From: a virus
Length of the DNA: 64,000 bases
Virus record (IMG/VR): IMGVR_UViG_3300027906_000002
Location: 62,001 to 126,000 of that record
Reading direction: 5' to 3' (one strand)
Part shown: in pieces, positions 50,401 through 61,300 of the stretch
Position numbering within the stretch: position 1 is the first letter of the stretch
Layout of the letters: every line of letters starts with the position of its first letter
Position numbers and translations under genes: made by a program
The notes under the pieces: generated by a model
Told to the model about the DNA's origin: nothing
The model's database searches: none
The model's input: only the letters and a program-made list of their open reading frames with translations

Positions 50401-53400
50401 TTTAGAAGCTGGTCAAAGAACTAATTATTATGATGCTTCTAGACTTACTAGATTACCATCTACTATTGCACCATCAAGAAGACTATTAATTATATTTGAT
50501 TACCTATCACACGAATCTTCAGGTGATTACTTCTCTAATGAATCTTATACTGGTATAAGTTATAAAGAGATTCCTAATTATAAACTTGATGGTTCTATTA
50601 AGTATATTAGAGATCAAATTGACTTCCGTCCAGGCGTAAAAGAATTGCGTAATGGTCAAGGTACTATGGGTTCTCCATATTATGTTAACTGTACTACTTT
50701 TGACTTTGTATCTAGAGTATTCTCTACAGTCAGTGGATCTGGTGCAGCGACTGTCTTTGATATCATGCAGATCAATTCATCATTCAGAGCAGACTATACA
50801 TGGTATCTACCAAGAATTGATTACCTCTATCTTTCACATGATAGTAAATTAAGAGTACAAAAAGGTGTCTCTGGTAAGTTCCTTATTCCACCAGAAAGAG
50901 TTGAGAACTCTATGCTGTTGGCTACTATAGAATATAAGCCATACGTCTTTGATCCAGAAAGAGATTGTCTTATAACTGCAGAAGTTATTCGTCGTTATAC
51001 GATGAAAGATATTGGTGATTTGGAGAATCGTTTAACTAACGTTGAATACTATACATCATTATCAATGCTTGAATCTCAGGCAGATAATACTAAGACATAT
51101 GATGAGAATGGATTTGATAGATTAAAGAATGGATATGTTGTTGATGACTTTACCGATCATACTATTGGGGATGTTTTAAATGCAGATTATAAGTGTTCTC
51201 TAGACTTTAGAGAAGGTCAATTACGACCTCAGCATTACACAACTAACGTTGGGCTTGTATTTAACGAATCAGATTCAACTGATGTAGTTAAGACTGAAGG
51301 TAATGTACTCATGTTACCTTTTGAAGATGAGGCTATTATTACACAGCCATATGCTTCAAGAACTGAGAACATCAACCCATTCAACGTATTCACATTCATT
51401 GGACGTATTGATCTTACTCCAGCATCTGATGACTGGGTTGATATTGAGCGTCTTCCTGCTCGTGTTGAAAACATCGAAGGAGACTTCTCATCCGTATCTA
51501 AGGATATGCAGGTTGATCAAAATGGTTTTGCTCCTATTCAGTGGGGATCTTGGCAGACTAACTGGACTGGTGAAACATTACAATCTTCATCACAACAAAG
51601 AGGTACGTCTGGTACATATGGTATTGGTCGTCAGTTAGGTCGTGCAGGTCACGGTCAGCGTCGTCAAGGTCTATTCTATCTACATGAGCGTCGTACTTAT
51701 CGTGTTGTTAATAATCAGGCACGTCAAGGTGTTCGTTCTAGGGTTGTTCCTAAGATTGAGAGAAGATCATTAGGTGATACAGTTCTTTCTAGAAGTACTA
51801 TTCCTTGGATTAGATCTCGTAATATAGGATTCAACGTTGATCGTATGAAGCCACGTACAAGATTCTATGCATTCTTTGATGGTGTTAACGTTACAAATAA
51901 TCTTACACCTAAAGTAATTGAGATAATTAAAAACTCTACAACTGATGCTCGTACTAATGAGACTCCATTTGTTGTTGGTGAAACAGTTATAGGAGAAACC
52001 TCAAGACTGCAAATAAAGGTTGCTGCACCTGATGATGGATATAAAACTAACCCTTATGGTAAGGGTACTGAAGTTCTTCCAACATCATACTCATCACAAA
52101 CAATATATTTAAATCATGATATAACTGCTATATCAGAAACTGTATCTCCAGATTACTTTGGTAATATGCAGGTTGGTGAGGTTCTAGTTGGACAAACTTC
52201 TGGTGCTAGAGCAGTTGTTAGAGATCGTCGTTTGTTAACAGATAACGTTGGTAACATCCAAGGATGTTTCTTCATACCTTCTCCTAAGAATGATGCTAAC
52301 CCTCGTTGGGCTACAGGTACTAGATCCTTTAGATTTACAACTTCTGAAGAGAATAGTAAGGCATTAGGAGCAGTTGATTCATCTGCAGATACCACATACT
52401 CAGCATCTGGTACTTTACAAACTGTTCAGGAAAATGTCTTGGCAGTTAGAAACGCAGAGATTGTTAGAGATACAGTTAGTGAAGATAGAGTTGTTAGTAC
52501 TACTAGAACAGAATCTAGACAGATTGGTTGGTATGACCCTCTTGCTCAATCATTTATTGTTGAGGAAGAAGGTGGTGTATTCCTTTCAAGTGTTGATCTA
52601 TTCTTCAATACTAAGGATACTAACATTCCAGTTTCTATGCAAATTAGAACAATGGAAAATGGTTATCCAACAAAGACTATTCTACCATTCTCTGACATAA
52701 CAGTTACACCAGATAATATTGAAATATCTGAAACTGCATCTGTTAAGACTAACTTCAAGTTTAAAGCACCTGTATATATTAAGTCATCTACGGAATATTG
52801 TTTCGTTCTTCTTTCAGACTCTAATGAATATAAGATCTGGATTTCTAGAATGGGTGATGTTGATGTAACAGGAACTAGAACTATATCAGAACAGCCTTAT
52901 GCTGGTGTCTTATTTAAGTCACAGAACGCATCTACATGGACTGCTGATCAGTATGAAGACCTTAAGTTTACAATATATCGTGCTAACTTTACAAAGGATC
53001 AAGGTACTGTAGTTCTTAATAACACACCACAAGGTAAGGGTAACGGTGGTGTTCATAGATTAATTAACAACCCAATTCAAACTATTAAACCTAAACAGGT
53101 ATTATCATTAGACCCACAAACAACTCAGTATTCATTTACTGATGGTGCTAGGGTAACTCAAACAGGAACTAATGCACAGGCAACTGTTGTTTCATCTACA
53201 ACGTCTGGATCTGTTGCAGATACTGTTACAGTAACAGATATAACTGGTAACTGGTTAGATGGTTCCACATACATATTAACTTCATATCAAGCAGAAGCAA
53301 CGATAACTGTTGGTTCTGGAACAGGTTCCCTAAGTGTTGGTGAAACTGTAACTGGTGGTTCGTCAGGTATTACTGGACTTGTTAAGAGTTATGTTGGTGC

Positions 53401-54820
53401 TACTCTAATTCTTACCAATGTAACTGGTAGCTTTACTGCCTCAGAAACTATTAGTGAGTCTGGTGGATTCACTGGTAGTGTAAGTAATGTAACTTACTCT
53501 GGAGATGCTCGTGGTGCTTATCTAGCAAGTGTTCCTACATTCGCAGCAGATGATAAAGAGGTATTGATATACCATAGAAACCATTGTATGCACAACAGAA
53601 CAAATAATGTTACTGTTGAAGGTGCTGTATCAGAGATTGCTAATACAACATTAACAAGTGCGTTATCAATAGGAACTACTACCATTAACGTTGAAGATGG
53701 AACTAATTTCCATACTGTTGTTAATGGTGCAGCAATTAGTGCTAGTAATCCTGGATATCTTAAGATCGGTGATGAGATTGTTCAGTACGCTGCAGTTGCA
53801 TCTGATGGTAAATCTATTACAGTAGCTACTGGTGGTAGAGGTGCTAATAGTACTACTGAAGTTGCACACTCTTCAGGTGATATCGTAGAGTGTTATAACC
53901 TAGATGGTATTCCACTTATTGATATTAATAAGACCCATACAAGTATATCTTGTCCTTGGTTAGATACTTATATGCTTCACATAACTGGTGTAGCAACAAA
54001 TGGTATACGTGGTGGTGGTGATCTAATTTGGGCTAGTCAGAATACACAATTTGAAACTATGACACCAAATGTTTCAGTAATGGATTTACCAGAAACTGAC
54101 ATTACTACTACTGTGAATACCACAAGTGCAACTTCTATTGGTAATGGAAGTACTAGTGTTGATCAAGCTTCATTTGTTAATGATGGAACATATGTTCCTA
54201 TCACTCTTAATAATATGAACTTCTTTGATAACCCAAGAATGATTTGTTCTGAAGTTAATGAACTTGCTAAGTTGAGTGGTACTAAGTCACTGACAATGAG
54301 GATTCAATTATCCACAGAGAAGGCTTCATTATCTCCTGTTGTTGACCTTGACAGATGTTCAATGATTACTACAATGAACAGAATCAATAAGTGGCCAGGT
54401 GGTCCTGAAGCATATGGTCAGCAAAACAATATAGATACATCACAGGATGTTTCCGTATTACCATTCGGTGATCAGAATGACGCTGTTTATATAACTCGTC
54501 TTGCAAGATTAGCAAGAGAATCGAGATCTATAAGAGTTGATTTCCAAATGTCACGTCCTCCACAATCTGAAATTAGAGTATACTATAGAGTATTCATGAC
54601 AGGAAGTGGTGATGATGTTGATTCAGTTGGTTGGACTTTAATGCCACCACCACTACAATATGATGATGCACCATCAGAAGAAATTCTGTGGAAGGATTAT
54701 TACTATGAAACTAGCGGATTGAACTTCAATGCATTCCAACTTAAGATTGTAATGAGATCTTCAAATCAAGCTAAAGTACCTTTAATCGCAGACTTACGTG
54801 CTATTTGCCTTGCAACATAA
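47468..54820 (+). CDS. large DUF4815-type virion structural protein, 2450 aa
   Basis: The N-terminus (LNVTPYYDDFDKDKNFYRVL, FRPGFPIQARALTTMQSILQ) is the signature of DUF4815 proteins, large structural proteins of cyanophages and related phages. Further family-like segments follow (SEGVYYIRGHFINVPTAYLL). Positions around 1940-2018 carry the VGETVTGG module (SVGETVTGGSSGITGLVKS). The region near 1390-1430 is Gln/Arg/Gly-rich (SSQQRGTSGTYGIGRQLG). The C-terminal 700 residues are beta-rich and end in a compact segment (PPQSEIRVYYRVFMTGSG). By gene order it may replace T4 gp9/gp10 at the wedge periphery; that is an inference. It overlaps the next start by one base (TAATG). Confidence 0.85.
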   Translation: MAQNTNLNVTPYYDDFDKDKNFYRVLFRPGFPIQARALTTMQSILQNQIESMGTATFKEGAMVIPGQVGYDLNVQAILIQESFLGSEVETYREQLDGTIIEGLTTGVRAKVLYSISATESEKGYITLYVKYIDSGDTTSSTSSKTFQINEQLIADKEITFGSTLIEIGTPFAQLLPVNATEVGSAAYISEGVYYIRGHFINVPTAYLLLDQYGNNPSYRVGLEVLESIITPEDDESLNDNAAGTSNYSAPGGHRFRIKTQFVKRLISDDADKDFIELLRINKSRVENFVNRTAYSELERSMARRTYEESGDYVIDTFDVKVREHLNDGFNNGVYALNDTSADGNLANEGKLAIEVSPGKAYVKGYRTEFISPQYVDVDKPRDFDMSNNSIVNFNLGNFVKVYDVFGWPEISGDGVTDGYQTIDLYDTWTLNATNDEPSGGNKIGRCRCIQLQAASTAASNSSQSGTAASAGVYDMWFFDAQMFTAVNINNAVHSAVASTPGIAAGRRIVGKTSGATGYVADTGNQTHYIQLEHVSGKFTIGEILEHDGLNVGTLEAAHTYQLTDTRSSFGYTGGGAVRFGCNWVLNDVWPIECTTVAVDQGSNQEITGFRTRFENDLRPGDVITTTVSDFEGKNTLRIERVDQTAIGVTTSNKKATVADADVIFDYAAQVAELEVASSMNAGAITDGDYSDVVRLRPFVFQKDYQNGELSFDLPEDTMRSITDESFFVYRNFASKTVTTGSITFTVPENEAFGAMSSENFTLTVVANGGSGTWSNGQNIDLDAEVTGGNLTATYGANNQSISIGGLGSVSSVTLTALVSKNTVTKKLKTASKMQALKVFKTDQKLDTQPTGLEYSSLYGTRCQDEAISFGINDVYNIHAIYESYDNNDASSPFVILTESVFFSAGTLIEGKTSGARGRVISFENSALKLYFVALNEKPFIIGETINGFDAAGGALAGIVDDGAGSIFLGSKVITDQYTLEAGQRTNYYDASRLTRLPSTIAPSRRLLIIFDYLSHESSGDYFSNESYTGISYKEIPNYKLDGSIKYIRDQIDFRPGVKELRNGQGTMGSPYYVNCTTFDFVSRVFSTVSGSGAATVFDIMQINSSFRADYTWYLPRIDYLYLSHDSKLRVQKGVSGKFLIPPERVENSMLLATIEYKPYVFDPERDCLITAEVIRRYTMKDIGDLENRLTNVEYYTSLSMLESQADNTKTYDENGFDRLKNGYVVDDFTDHTIGDVLNADYKCSLDFREGQLRPQHYTTNVGLVFNESDSTDVVKTEGNVLMLPFEDEAIITQPYASRTENINPFNVFTFIGRIDLTPASDDWVDIERLPARVENIEGDFSSVSKDMQVDQNGFAPIQWGSWQTNWTGETLQSSSQQRGTSGTYGIGRQLGRAGHGQRRQGLFYLHERRTYRVVNNQARQGVRSRVVPKIERRSLGDTVLSRSTIPWIRSRNIGFNVDRMKPRTRFYAFFDGVNVTNNLTPKVIEIIKNSTTDARTNETPFVVGETVIGETSRLQIKVAAPDDGYKTNPYGKGTEVLPTSYSSQTIYLNHDITAISETVSPDYFGNMQVGEVLVGQTSGARAVVRDRRLLTDNVGNIQGCFFIPSPKNDANPRWATGTRSFRFTTSEENSKALGAVDSSADTTYSASGTLQTVQENVLAVRNAEIVRDTVSEDRVVSTTRTESRQIGWYDPLAQSFIVEEEGGVFLSSVDLFFNTKDTNIPVSMQIRTMENGYPTKTILPFSDITVTPDNIEISETASVKTNFKFKAPVYIKSSTEYCFVLLSDSNEYKIWISRMGDVDVTGTRTISEQPYAGVLFKSQNASTWTADQYEDLKFTIYRANFTKDQGTVVLNNTPQGKGNGGVHRLINNPIQTIKPKQVLSLDPQTTQYSFTDGARVTQTGTNAQATVVSSTTSGSVADTVTVTDITGNWLDGSTYILTSYQAEATITVGSGTGSLSVGETVTGGSSGITGLVKSYVGATLILTNVTGSFTASETISESGGFTGSVSNVTYSGDARGAYLASVPTFAADDKEVLIYHRNHCMHNRTNNVTVEGAVSEIANTTLTSALSIGTTTINVEDGTNFHTVVNGAAISASNPGYLKIGDEIVQYAAVASDGKSITVATGGRGANSTTEVAHSSGDIVECYNLDGIPLIDINKTHTSISCPWLDTYMLHITGVATNGIRGGGDLIWASQNTQFETMTPNVSVMDLPETDITTTVNTTSATSIGNGSTSVDQASFVNDGTYVPITLNNMNFFDNPRMICSEVNELAKLSGTKSLTMRIQLSTEKASLSPVVDLDRCSMITTMNRINKWPGGPEAYGQQNNIDTSQDVSVLPFGDQNDAVYITRLARLARESRSIRVDFQMSRPPQSEIRVYYRVFMTGSGDDVDSVGWTLMPPPLQYDDAPSEEILWKDYYYETSGLNFNAFQLKIVMRSSNQAKVPLIADLRAICLAT

Positions 54821-55059
54821 TGAATCCAGACGACTTAATACCTGTTGATGGGAAAGAGGGTTGGTATCGGGATCCGAATACCAACGCTATAATCAATGCC
54901 AATCAATCAGAATATGATAAATACATGGCGACTTACAATAAGCGTCAGAAAGAAATTTCGGAAAAGAAGGCTTTACAAAATGATGTTTCTGAGTTAAAAT
55001 CAGAGATAAGTGAGATAAAGTCACTCTTGAAAACGTTAGCTAACAAAACCGTATCATGA
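54820..55059 (+). CDS. small conserved structural-region protein, 79 aa
   Basis: I use the ATG at 54820, which overlaps the previous stop, rather than an upstream alternative inside that gene. The product has two parts. The first is NPDDLIPVDGKEGWYRDPNT-NAI, a short motif I recognise from cyanophage genes beside large structural proteins. The second is a coiled coil (QNDVSELKSEISEIKSLLK). It probably helps assemble or trimerise a neighbouring fibre-like protein, but this is inferred from the coiled coil and the location. It overlaps the next gene as ATGA. Confidence 0.7.
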   Translation: MNPDDLIPVDGKEGWYRDPNTNAIINANQSEYDKYMATYNKRQKEISEKKALQNDVSELKSEISEIKSLLKTLANKTVS

Positions 55060-55292
55060 CAGACCCAGTAGAAAAGGTATCGCAAGAAACGATGCTTGCT
55101 CAATTTAAAGAGCGTTTGCAAAATTTGGTGAATGAAAACCAAGAAGCAGCAAAGAAGATTAAAGATAATGAAGTAGTTGCTTTGAAACTACAAGGTGCTA
55201 TTGAGGCACTGGAATATTATCAAGAAAATCCACCAACACCCGAAGTGGATAACGTAGATATACCTGGTGATGATATCACCGACCAAGAATAA
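55056..55292 (+). CDS. small helical acidic protein, 78 aa
   Basis: Start ATG 55056 overlaps the previous stop. The first 55 residues are an amphipathic helix or coiled coil (ETMLAQFKERLQNLVNENQE, VVALKLQGAIEALEYYQEN). The tail is Pro/Asp-rich (NPPTPEVDNVDIPGDD). A strong terminator follows 2 bases after the stop region, so it ends the gp8-DUF4815 unit. Similar short helical proteins are common at this place in cyanophages; the function is unknown. Confidence 0.7.
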   Translation: MTDPVEKVSQETMLAQFKERLQNLVNENQEAAKKIKDNEVVALKLQGAIEALEYYQENPPTPEVDNVDIPGDDITDQE

Positions 55293-55294
55293 TT

Positions 55295-55320
55295 AAAGGG
55301 GGATTAAGTTCCCCCTTTTT
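55295..55320 (+). terminator. strong rho-independent terminator
   Basis: AAAGGGGGA (55295-55303) pairs with TCCCCCTTT (55310-55318), with a 6-base loop and five T residues at 55316-55320. It ends the unit that includes gp8 and the DUF4815-type protein, and a new late promoter follows at once. Confidence 0.9.
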
Positions 55321-55325
55321 AATGA

Positions 55326-55333
55326 CATAAATA
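55326..55333 (+). promoter_or_regulatory. T4-type late promoter (CATAAATA)
   Basis: CATAAATA begins six bases after the terminator and lies 37 bases before the ATG at 55370. The terminator-promoter pair makes the fibre-gp13-gp14-gp15 group a separate late unit. Confidence 0.7.
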
Positions 55334-55369
55334 ACTTGGAAGCATGTTTTATAGAGTTGTTCCAATAAA

Positions 55370-58300
55370 ATGGCAAATAGAATACAGTTAAGACGAGGTG
55401 GTGCTCAGGAATGGGCAAACTCAAACCCTACATTGGCACAAGGTGAATTAGGGATAGAATTAGACACTGGTCGATTTAAAATTGGAGATGGCGTTACAGC
55501 GTGGAACTCTTTGAGGTACGAGAGACCCGTTGAATCAACATCTAATACCGCAAATACTTTAGTACAAAGAGACGCAGACGGTAATTTCGCTGCAGGTACT
55601 ATAACATCAACTCTAATTGGTAATGCTTCAACTTCAACAAGACTTGCTTCAACTCGTCAGATTCAACTCTCCGACGACATTCAAGCTTCTGGTGTATTTG
55701 ATGGTTCTACAAACTTAAACTTATCAACATCTTTAGAGCTGATTTCAACCTTACCACATTATGATGGTACTGGTACTGCAGAAGGAACGTATACTAAAGT
55801 TACTGTAGATGCTAAAGGAAGAATTAAAACAGCAACCAATCCAACTACTCTTGCCGCATATGGTTTAGATACAAGTATAGAAGGGTCTGGTGCTCAACCA
55901 TATGATAATGATCTTAATGCGATAGCAAGTCTTACTACAACTGGATTTATTTCTAGAACTAGTTCTGGTGCTACGAGTACTAGAACAATTACTGGTACTG
56001 CTACAAGGATAGCTATTACTGAAGGTGCTGGTATTAATGATAACCCATCAATTGATCTTATCACGACTGCTGTTACTGCTGCTGAATATAATGCAGCATC
56101 ACTAACATCAATTGCAGGTTCAGAAACTGTTAACACTAATAACTATATTGTTGATTCTTATGGTAGATTAACATCATCTGTAACTCTACCAATTGCAACG
56201 GCAACTCAGGGAACTACTGCAGCTGCATATAATAATGGATCAACATATTCTAGAAATGATCAGATAACAAATGCATCTAATCTCTATCAAGCTATTGCAG
56301 ATGTAACTGCTGGAGCTGGAGCACCTACACATACAGATGCTACTGATGCTGGATCATGGAGATGGTTAGGTGCTAGTGCATCACCTCAGAAAGGACTTGC
56401 TTCATTTGACCAAGAAGATTTTGATGTATCTGCAGCAGGTCATGTTACATTCGCTGCTGGTGCTATTGATAATGATCAATTACAAAATAGTAGAATTTCC
56501 TTTGCTGACGGTAACTCTAAAGAGGACTTCGACCTAGATCAAGAACTAACTGCTACTACAGGATACCGTGGATTCAACTATCTCAACTATCTCAAGGTTA
56601 ATGATACAAGTGGTAATCTACTGTTTGGGGCAAATAATACGGGTGATGGTGGTGCTGGAGAAGTTGATATTAACGCAAGACTTTATTTTAGTGATGCAGA
56701 CATTACCCTCGATGGGGCGGTTGCACAAACTTTAGACAAGACTGGAGATGGTAATCTAACATTCCAGACTACACAGAACTCAACATCTGCTAGATCTTTA
56801 AGTATACTTGCAACTAACTCTGGTTCTGGTACAAGTACAGTAACTATTTCTGCAGAAGATGTAGTTGATATAGATGCATCAGATGCTGCTGGTAAAGTTC
56901 ATGTAGAGAACTTAAGGTTCCAAGGTAACTACATGGGTGGTACTGGTGATATTTTAATTGACCCTAATGATGATAGGGATATCACTGGATTGGTAACTAT
57001 ACGAGGTAATTTACAAGTAGATGGAACAACGACAACCGTTAATTCAACAGTTACAACGTTGGATGATCCTATTATTACTCTTGGTGGCGATAGTGCTCCA
57101 GGTAGTGATGACAATAAGGATCGTGGAGTTGAGTTCCGTTACTATGACAGCTCAGCAAAAGTTGGATTCTTTGGCTACGATGATTCGTATTCAGATCTTG
57201 CAGGACATTCAGGGGGATTTAGATTCCTCTACGATGCCACAAATACCTCAGAAGTATTTGCTGGAACAGATGCAGGGGTCATCGGTGGAAACTTAAAACT
57301 TACAACTGGTACAGCATCTACTACTAATACTACTGGTGACTTAGTGGTCGCAGGTGGTGCTGGAATCGGTGGTAGTGTCAATATTGGTGGTTCAGTAGAT
57401 ATTGATACTAATCTCACTGTTCATGGTACAACTCTCCATGATGACAATATTGTTATCCAAGGTGCTTCTAAGGTTCTACAACTTAATAATGGTAGTGGAA
57501 CTACTAGAGTAGAACTACAATCAACAACTGGTAATGCATCATTCTATGGTGTTGTTGATATAACTAACAACCTTAATATTAATGCAACCAAGTTTAATGT
57601 TGTAGCAGCATCTGGTAATACTGCTATTGCTGGTACTCTAACAGTATCTGATGAAACTATAGTTAAAGCAGACAATAAGACCTTCAAAGTTCAGACTGCT
57701 GCTGGAGTAGATAAGTTTGTTGTTGATACCGATAATGGTGATACTAATACTGAAGGTAAATTAAATGTTGCTGACCTAGTTCATTTTGAATCAACAGACA
57801 ATCCTAATATTGTATCTGGTGCTCCACATACAATTGGGTCTGCTGACTACGGTGCATTAAGAGTAGATGGTGGTGGATACTTTGATAAGGACGTTCTGTT
57901 TAATGGTGACTTATATCTAAACGGTGACTTTAACCAGCAAGAAGACGCAACTGAGAACTATGGTTTAAGGAACTACCTATCTGTAAGATACAAACTCCGT
58001 ACTGGTTCTGTTGCTGCATACACACCAAGTTATTCAAACCACAACACTTCTAACTTAAGAGTCTTTGGTGGTGCTGGTGTTAACACTTCATTACATGTTG
58101 GTGGTACTGGTTCTGGAGAAGGTTTCTTTGTAGGTAAGAAGAACTCTGGAGATTCAGTTAAGTTCCAAGTTCTAGGTGCTTCAGGAGATATCACATCTGA
58201 AGGTGATCTAGTACAAAATGGTAATTCGGAATTTAATGGTACTGTTGATGTTGATGCAGACTTTGCTGTTCGTTCTGGTACAACAGATAAATTCTTTGTT

Positions 58301-61300
58301 GATAATGCTACTGGTGATACGAATATAGAAGGTACATTAACTGCTGATGGACATGTAGAATTTAATACAACACTTAATGTTGATGGTGCTACTACATTAC
58401 AAGATAACGTAACTATCAATGCTGACAATAAGGCGTTTAAGATACAGAACAATAGTAATGTAGATAAGTTTGTTGTTGATACAGATAATGGTAATACAGA
58501 AACACAAGGTACATTAACTGTACAAGGTCAAACAAATATTATTGATTCACTTGTAATTAATGCTGCTAACGAAAGTTTTGATGTTCAAAATGGATCTGCT
58601 GTATCTAAGTTCTCAATTGATACTGATAATGGTAACACAAATATCATTGGTACATTAACCGTTGGTGATGCTACACAGATTAATGATACATTCCAAACAT
58701 CTGGTGTTAATACATTTACTGCTAACACGCAACAAACATTAACAGGATCATACGCTGCTGATGGTGCTATTAGATTAACTGGTGGTGCTGCTATTGGTAA
58801 GAATCTTGCGATTGGTGAAGGTTTAAGAGTATATGGTAATACAGAACTTAGTAGTGCATTAGATCTTAATGCTAGTGCTGATGTTTCAGGTAATTTTGTA
58901 ATTAGTAATACTGATGAAGCAACATCTCTTGCAGATAATTCAGTTGCTCTTCAAGTTTCTGGTGGTGCAACGATTGATAAGAACACCTATATTGGTGGAA
59001 ACTTTGTAGTTTATGATGGGACTAATACACGTTCAGCATTCACTGTAACTAATAGTTCAGGTGATGGTGAATTCCATAATGACCTTACAGTTGGAGGTAA
59101 CTTAATAGTTAATGGATCAACAACTACTGTCAATAGTACGGTCACAACTCTCGATGACCCTATTATTACTCTGGGTGGTGACACAGCACCATCGTCTAAC
59201 GATGCTAAGGATAGGGGTGTTGAGTTCCGTTACTACGACGGCTCTGCTAAAATTGGGTTCTTCGGATACGACAGATCAGCAAACCAATTCGCATTCCTAA
59301 CAACTGTTACTAATACTGCTGAAGTAATGGCAGGAACAGATGGTGCTCTAAGAATTGGATCACTTAATGTAACTGGTGCTGGTACATCAGTTGATATTGA
59401 CAACAACTTAAATGTTGATGGCACTGCAACAGTAGATGGTCAGATTATATCTAATCTTACTACTGGTACTGCTCCATTCTCTATTGCTTCTACTACTAAG
59501 GTTAACAACTTAAACGTTGATTACCTTGATAACATGACAACTGCAAGTGCTAATACAGCATCTACTGTTGTTAATCGTGATGGATCTGGAGACTTTGCTG
59601 CTAATCAAATCACTGCTGCGAGTGCTGCAGGTGCAGGTGCAGGTTTCTTAGGTAATGCATCTTCTGCTGATATATGGAAGACTGCTAGAGTATTAACAAT
59701 TGATGGTGTTGTAAATGGTAATGTATCCATTGATGGTAGTGCTGCTGTTACTCTTACAACTACTTACGATGATGCTGATATAACTGCACTTGCTGCACAG
59801 TCTGGTACTGGGTACATGGTCAGGACTGCTGCAAACACTTATGCTCATAGAACATTTGGTGTAACAGCATCTTCTGGTATTACACTTACCAATGCTGATG
59901 GTATATCAGGTAACACAACAATTAACGTTGCTTCTGCATCATCCAACGCTGCAAATAACTTAGTCATACGTGACGCATCTGGTGACTTTGCTGCTAATGA
60001 GATTACTTCAGATTTAGTTGGTAACCTTACAGGTGCTACTTCTACTACTAAGGATCTTAATCCTGCTGCTGATAGCACATACGATCTTGGAACTAATACA
60101 GTTAGATGGCAAGGAATCTTTGCAGATGCTGCAAACATAACTGCTATTACTGGTGCGTTAACTGGTAACGTAACTGGTCAAGTTTCAGATATTTCTAATC
60201 ATAATACTGGTGCTTTAACAGAAGGATCTAATCTTTACTACACTAATGAGCGTGTAGATGATAGAGTCAATGCTCTTATAGTTGCTGGTACAGGTATAAC
60301 TAAGGTTTATGATGATGCTGCTGGAACGTATACTCTTACAGTTACACAGGCAGATGTTAATACCGATAATGTAACAGAAGGTTCTACTAACCTCTTTACT
60401 ACTGCTGCAAGAACCAGAACACACTTCACATATGGTACTGGTATCACACATGATGGTTCAGGTGCTCTTTCTGTAACACAGGCAGACATTAACACAGATA
60501 ATGTAACTGAAGGTTCAACCAATCTCTTTACAACTGCTGCTAGAACTAGAACTCACTTCACATATGGTACAGGTATTAAACTTGCTACTGCTGACATAGC
60601 AATAGACTTTACTGAGTTTAATACTGATAGCATAACTGAAGGATCATCTAATCTTTATTACACTGATGCTAGGGCAGACGCACGTATTGCTGCTGCTGAT
60701 ACTGGAGATCTTACTGAGGGTAGTAACCTTTACTACACAGACGCTAGAGCAGATGCACGTATTGCTGCTGCTGATACTGATGATTTATCTGAAGGTTCAA
60801 CAAATCTTTATTATACAGACGCAAGAGCAAATGTAAGAGTTGCAGCTGCTACTGGAGCAAACTTAGATCTATCAAGTAAATCTACAACTAACCTTTCTGA
60901 AGGAACTAATCAATATTATACAGAAGCAAGAGTACAAGCAAAACTTGATAATGCATTTGAGCAATTGAGTGCAATGCTTAATAACCTTGCAACTTCAACT
61001 ACATTGGTACTAAATCTATCTGGAGATCCTACTCCTGGATCTGTTGTAACACTTGGATCAATTGTTACTAATGGTGTTGGTGGATTTACTAATGCAACTG
61101 GAGTTGCTACGAGTGGAGGTACTGGTTCTGGGTTAACTGTTGATACTACTACAGTAGGTGGAGTGGTTAGTGCAATCGCTCTGAATGCTGCTGGTTCTGG
61201 ATATGAAGTTGGTGATACTTTAACACTTACTAACCCCAACCTTGGTGGTGTTTCTACACTTAACCTTGGTACTTTGGTAGGTGGTACTGGATACGTCACA

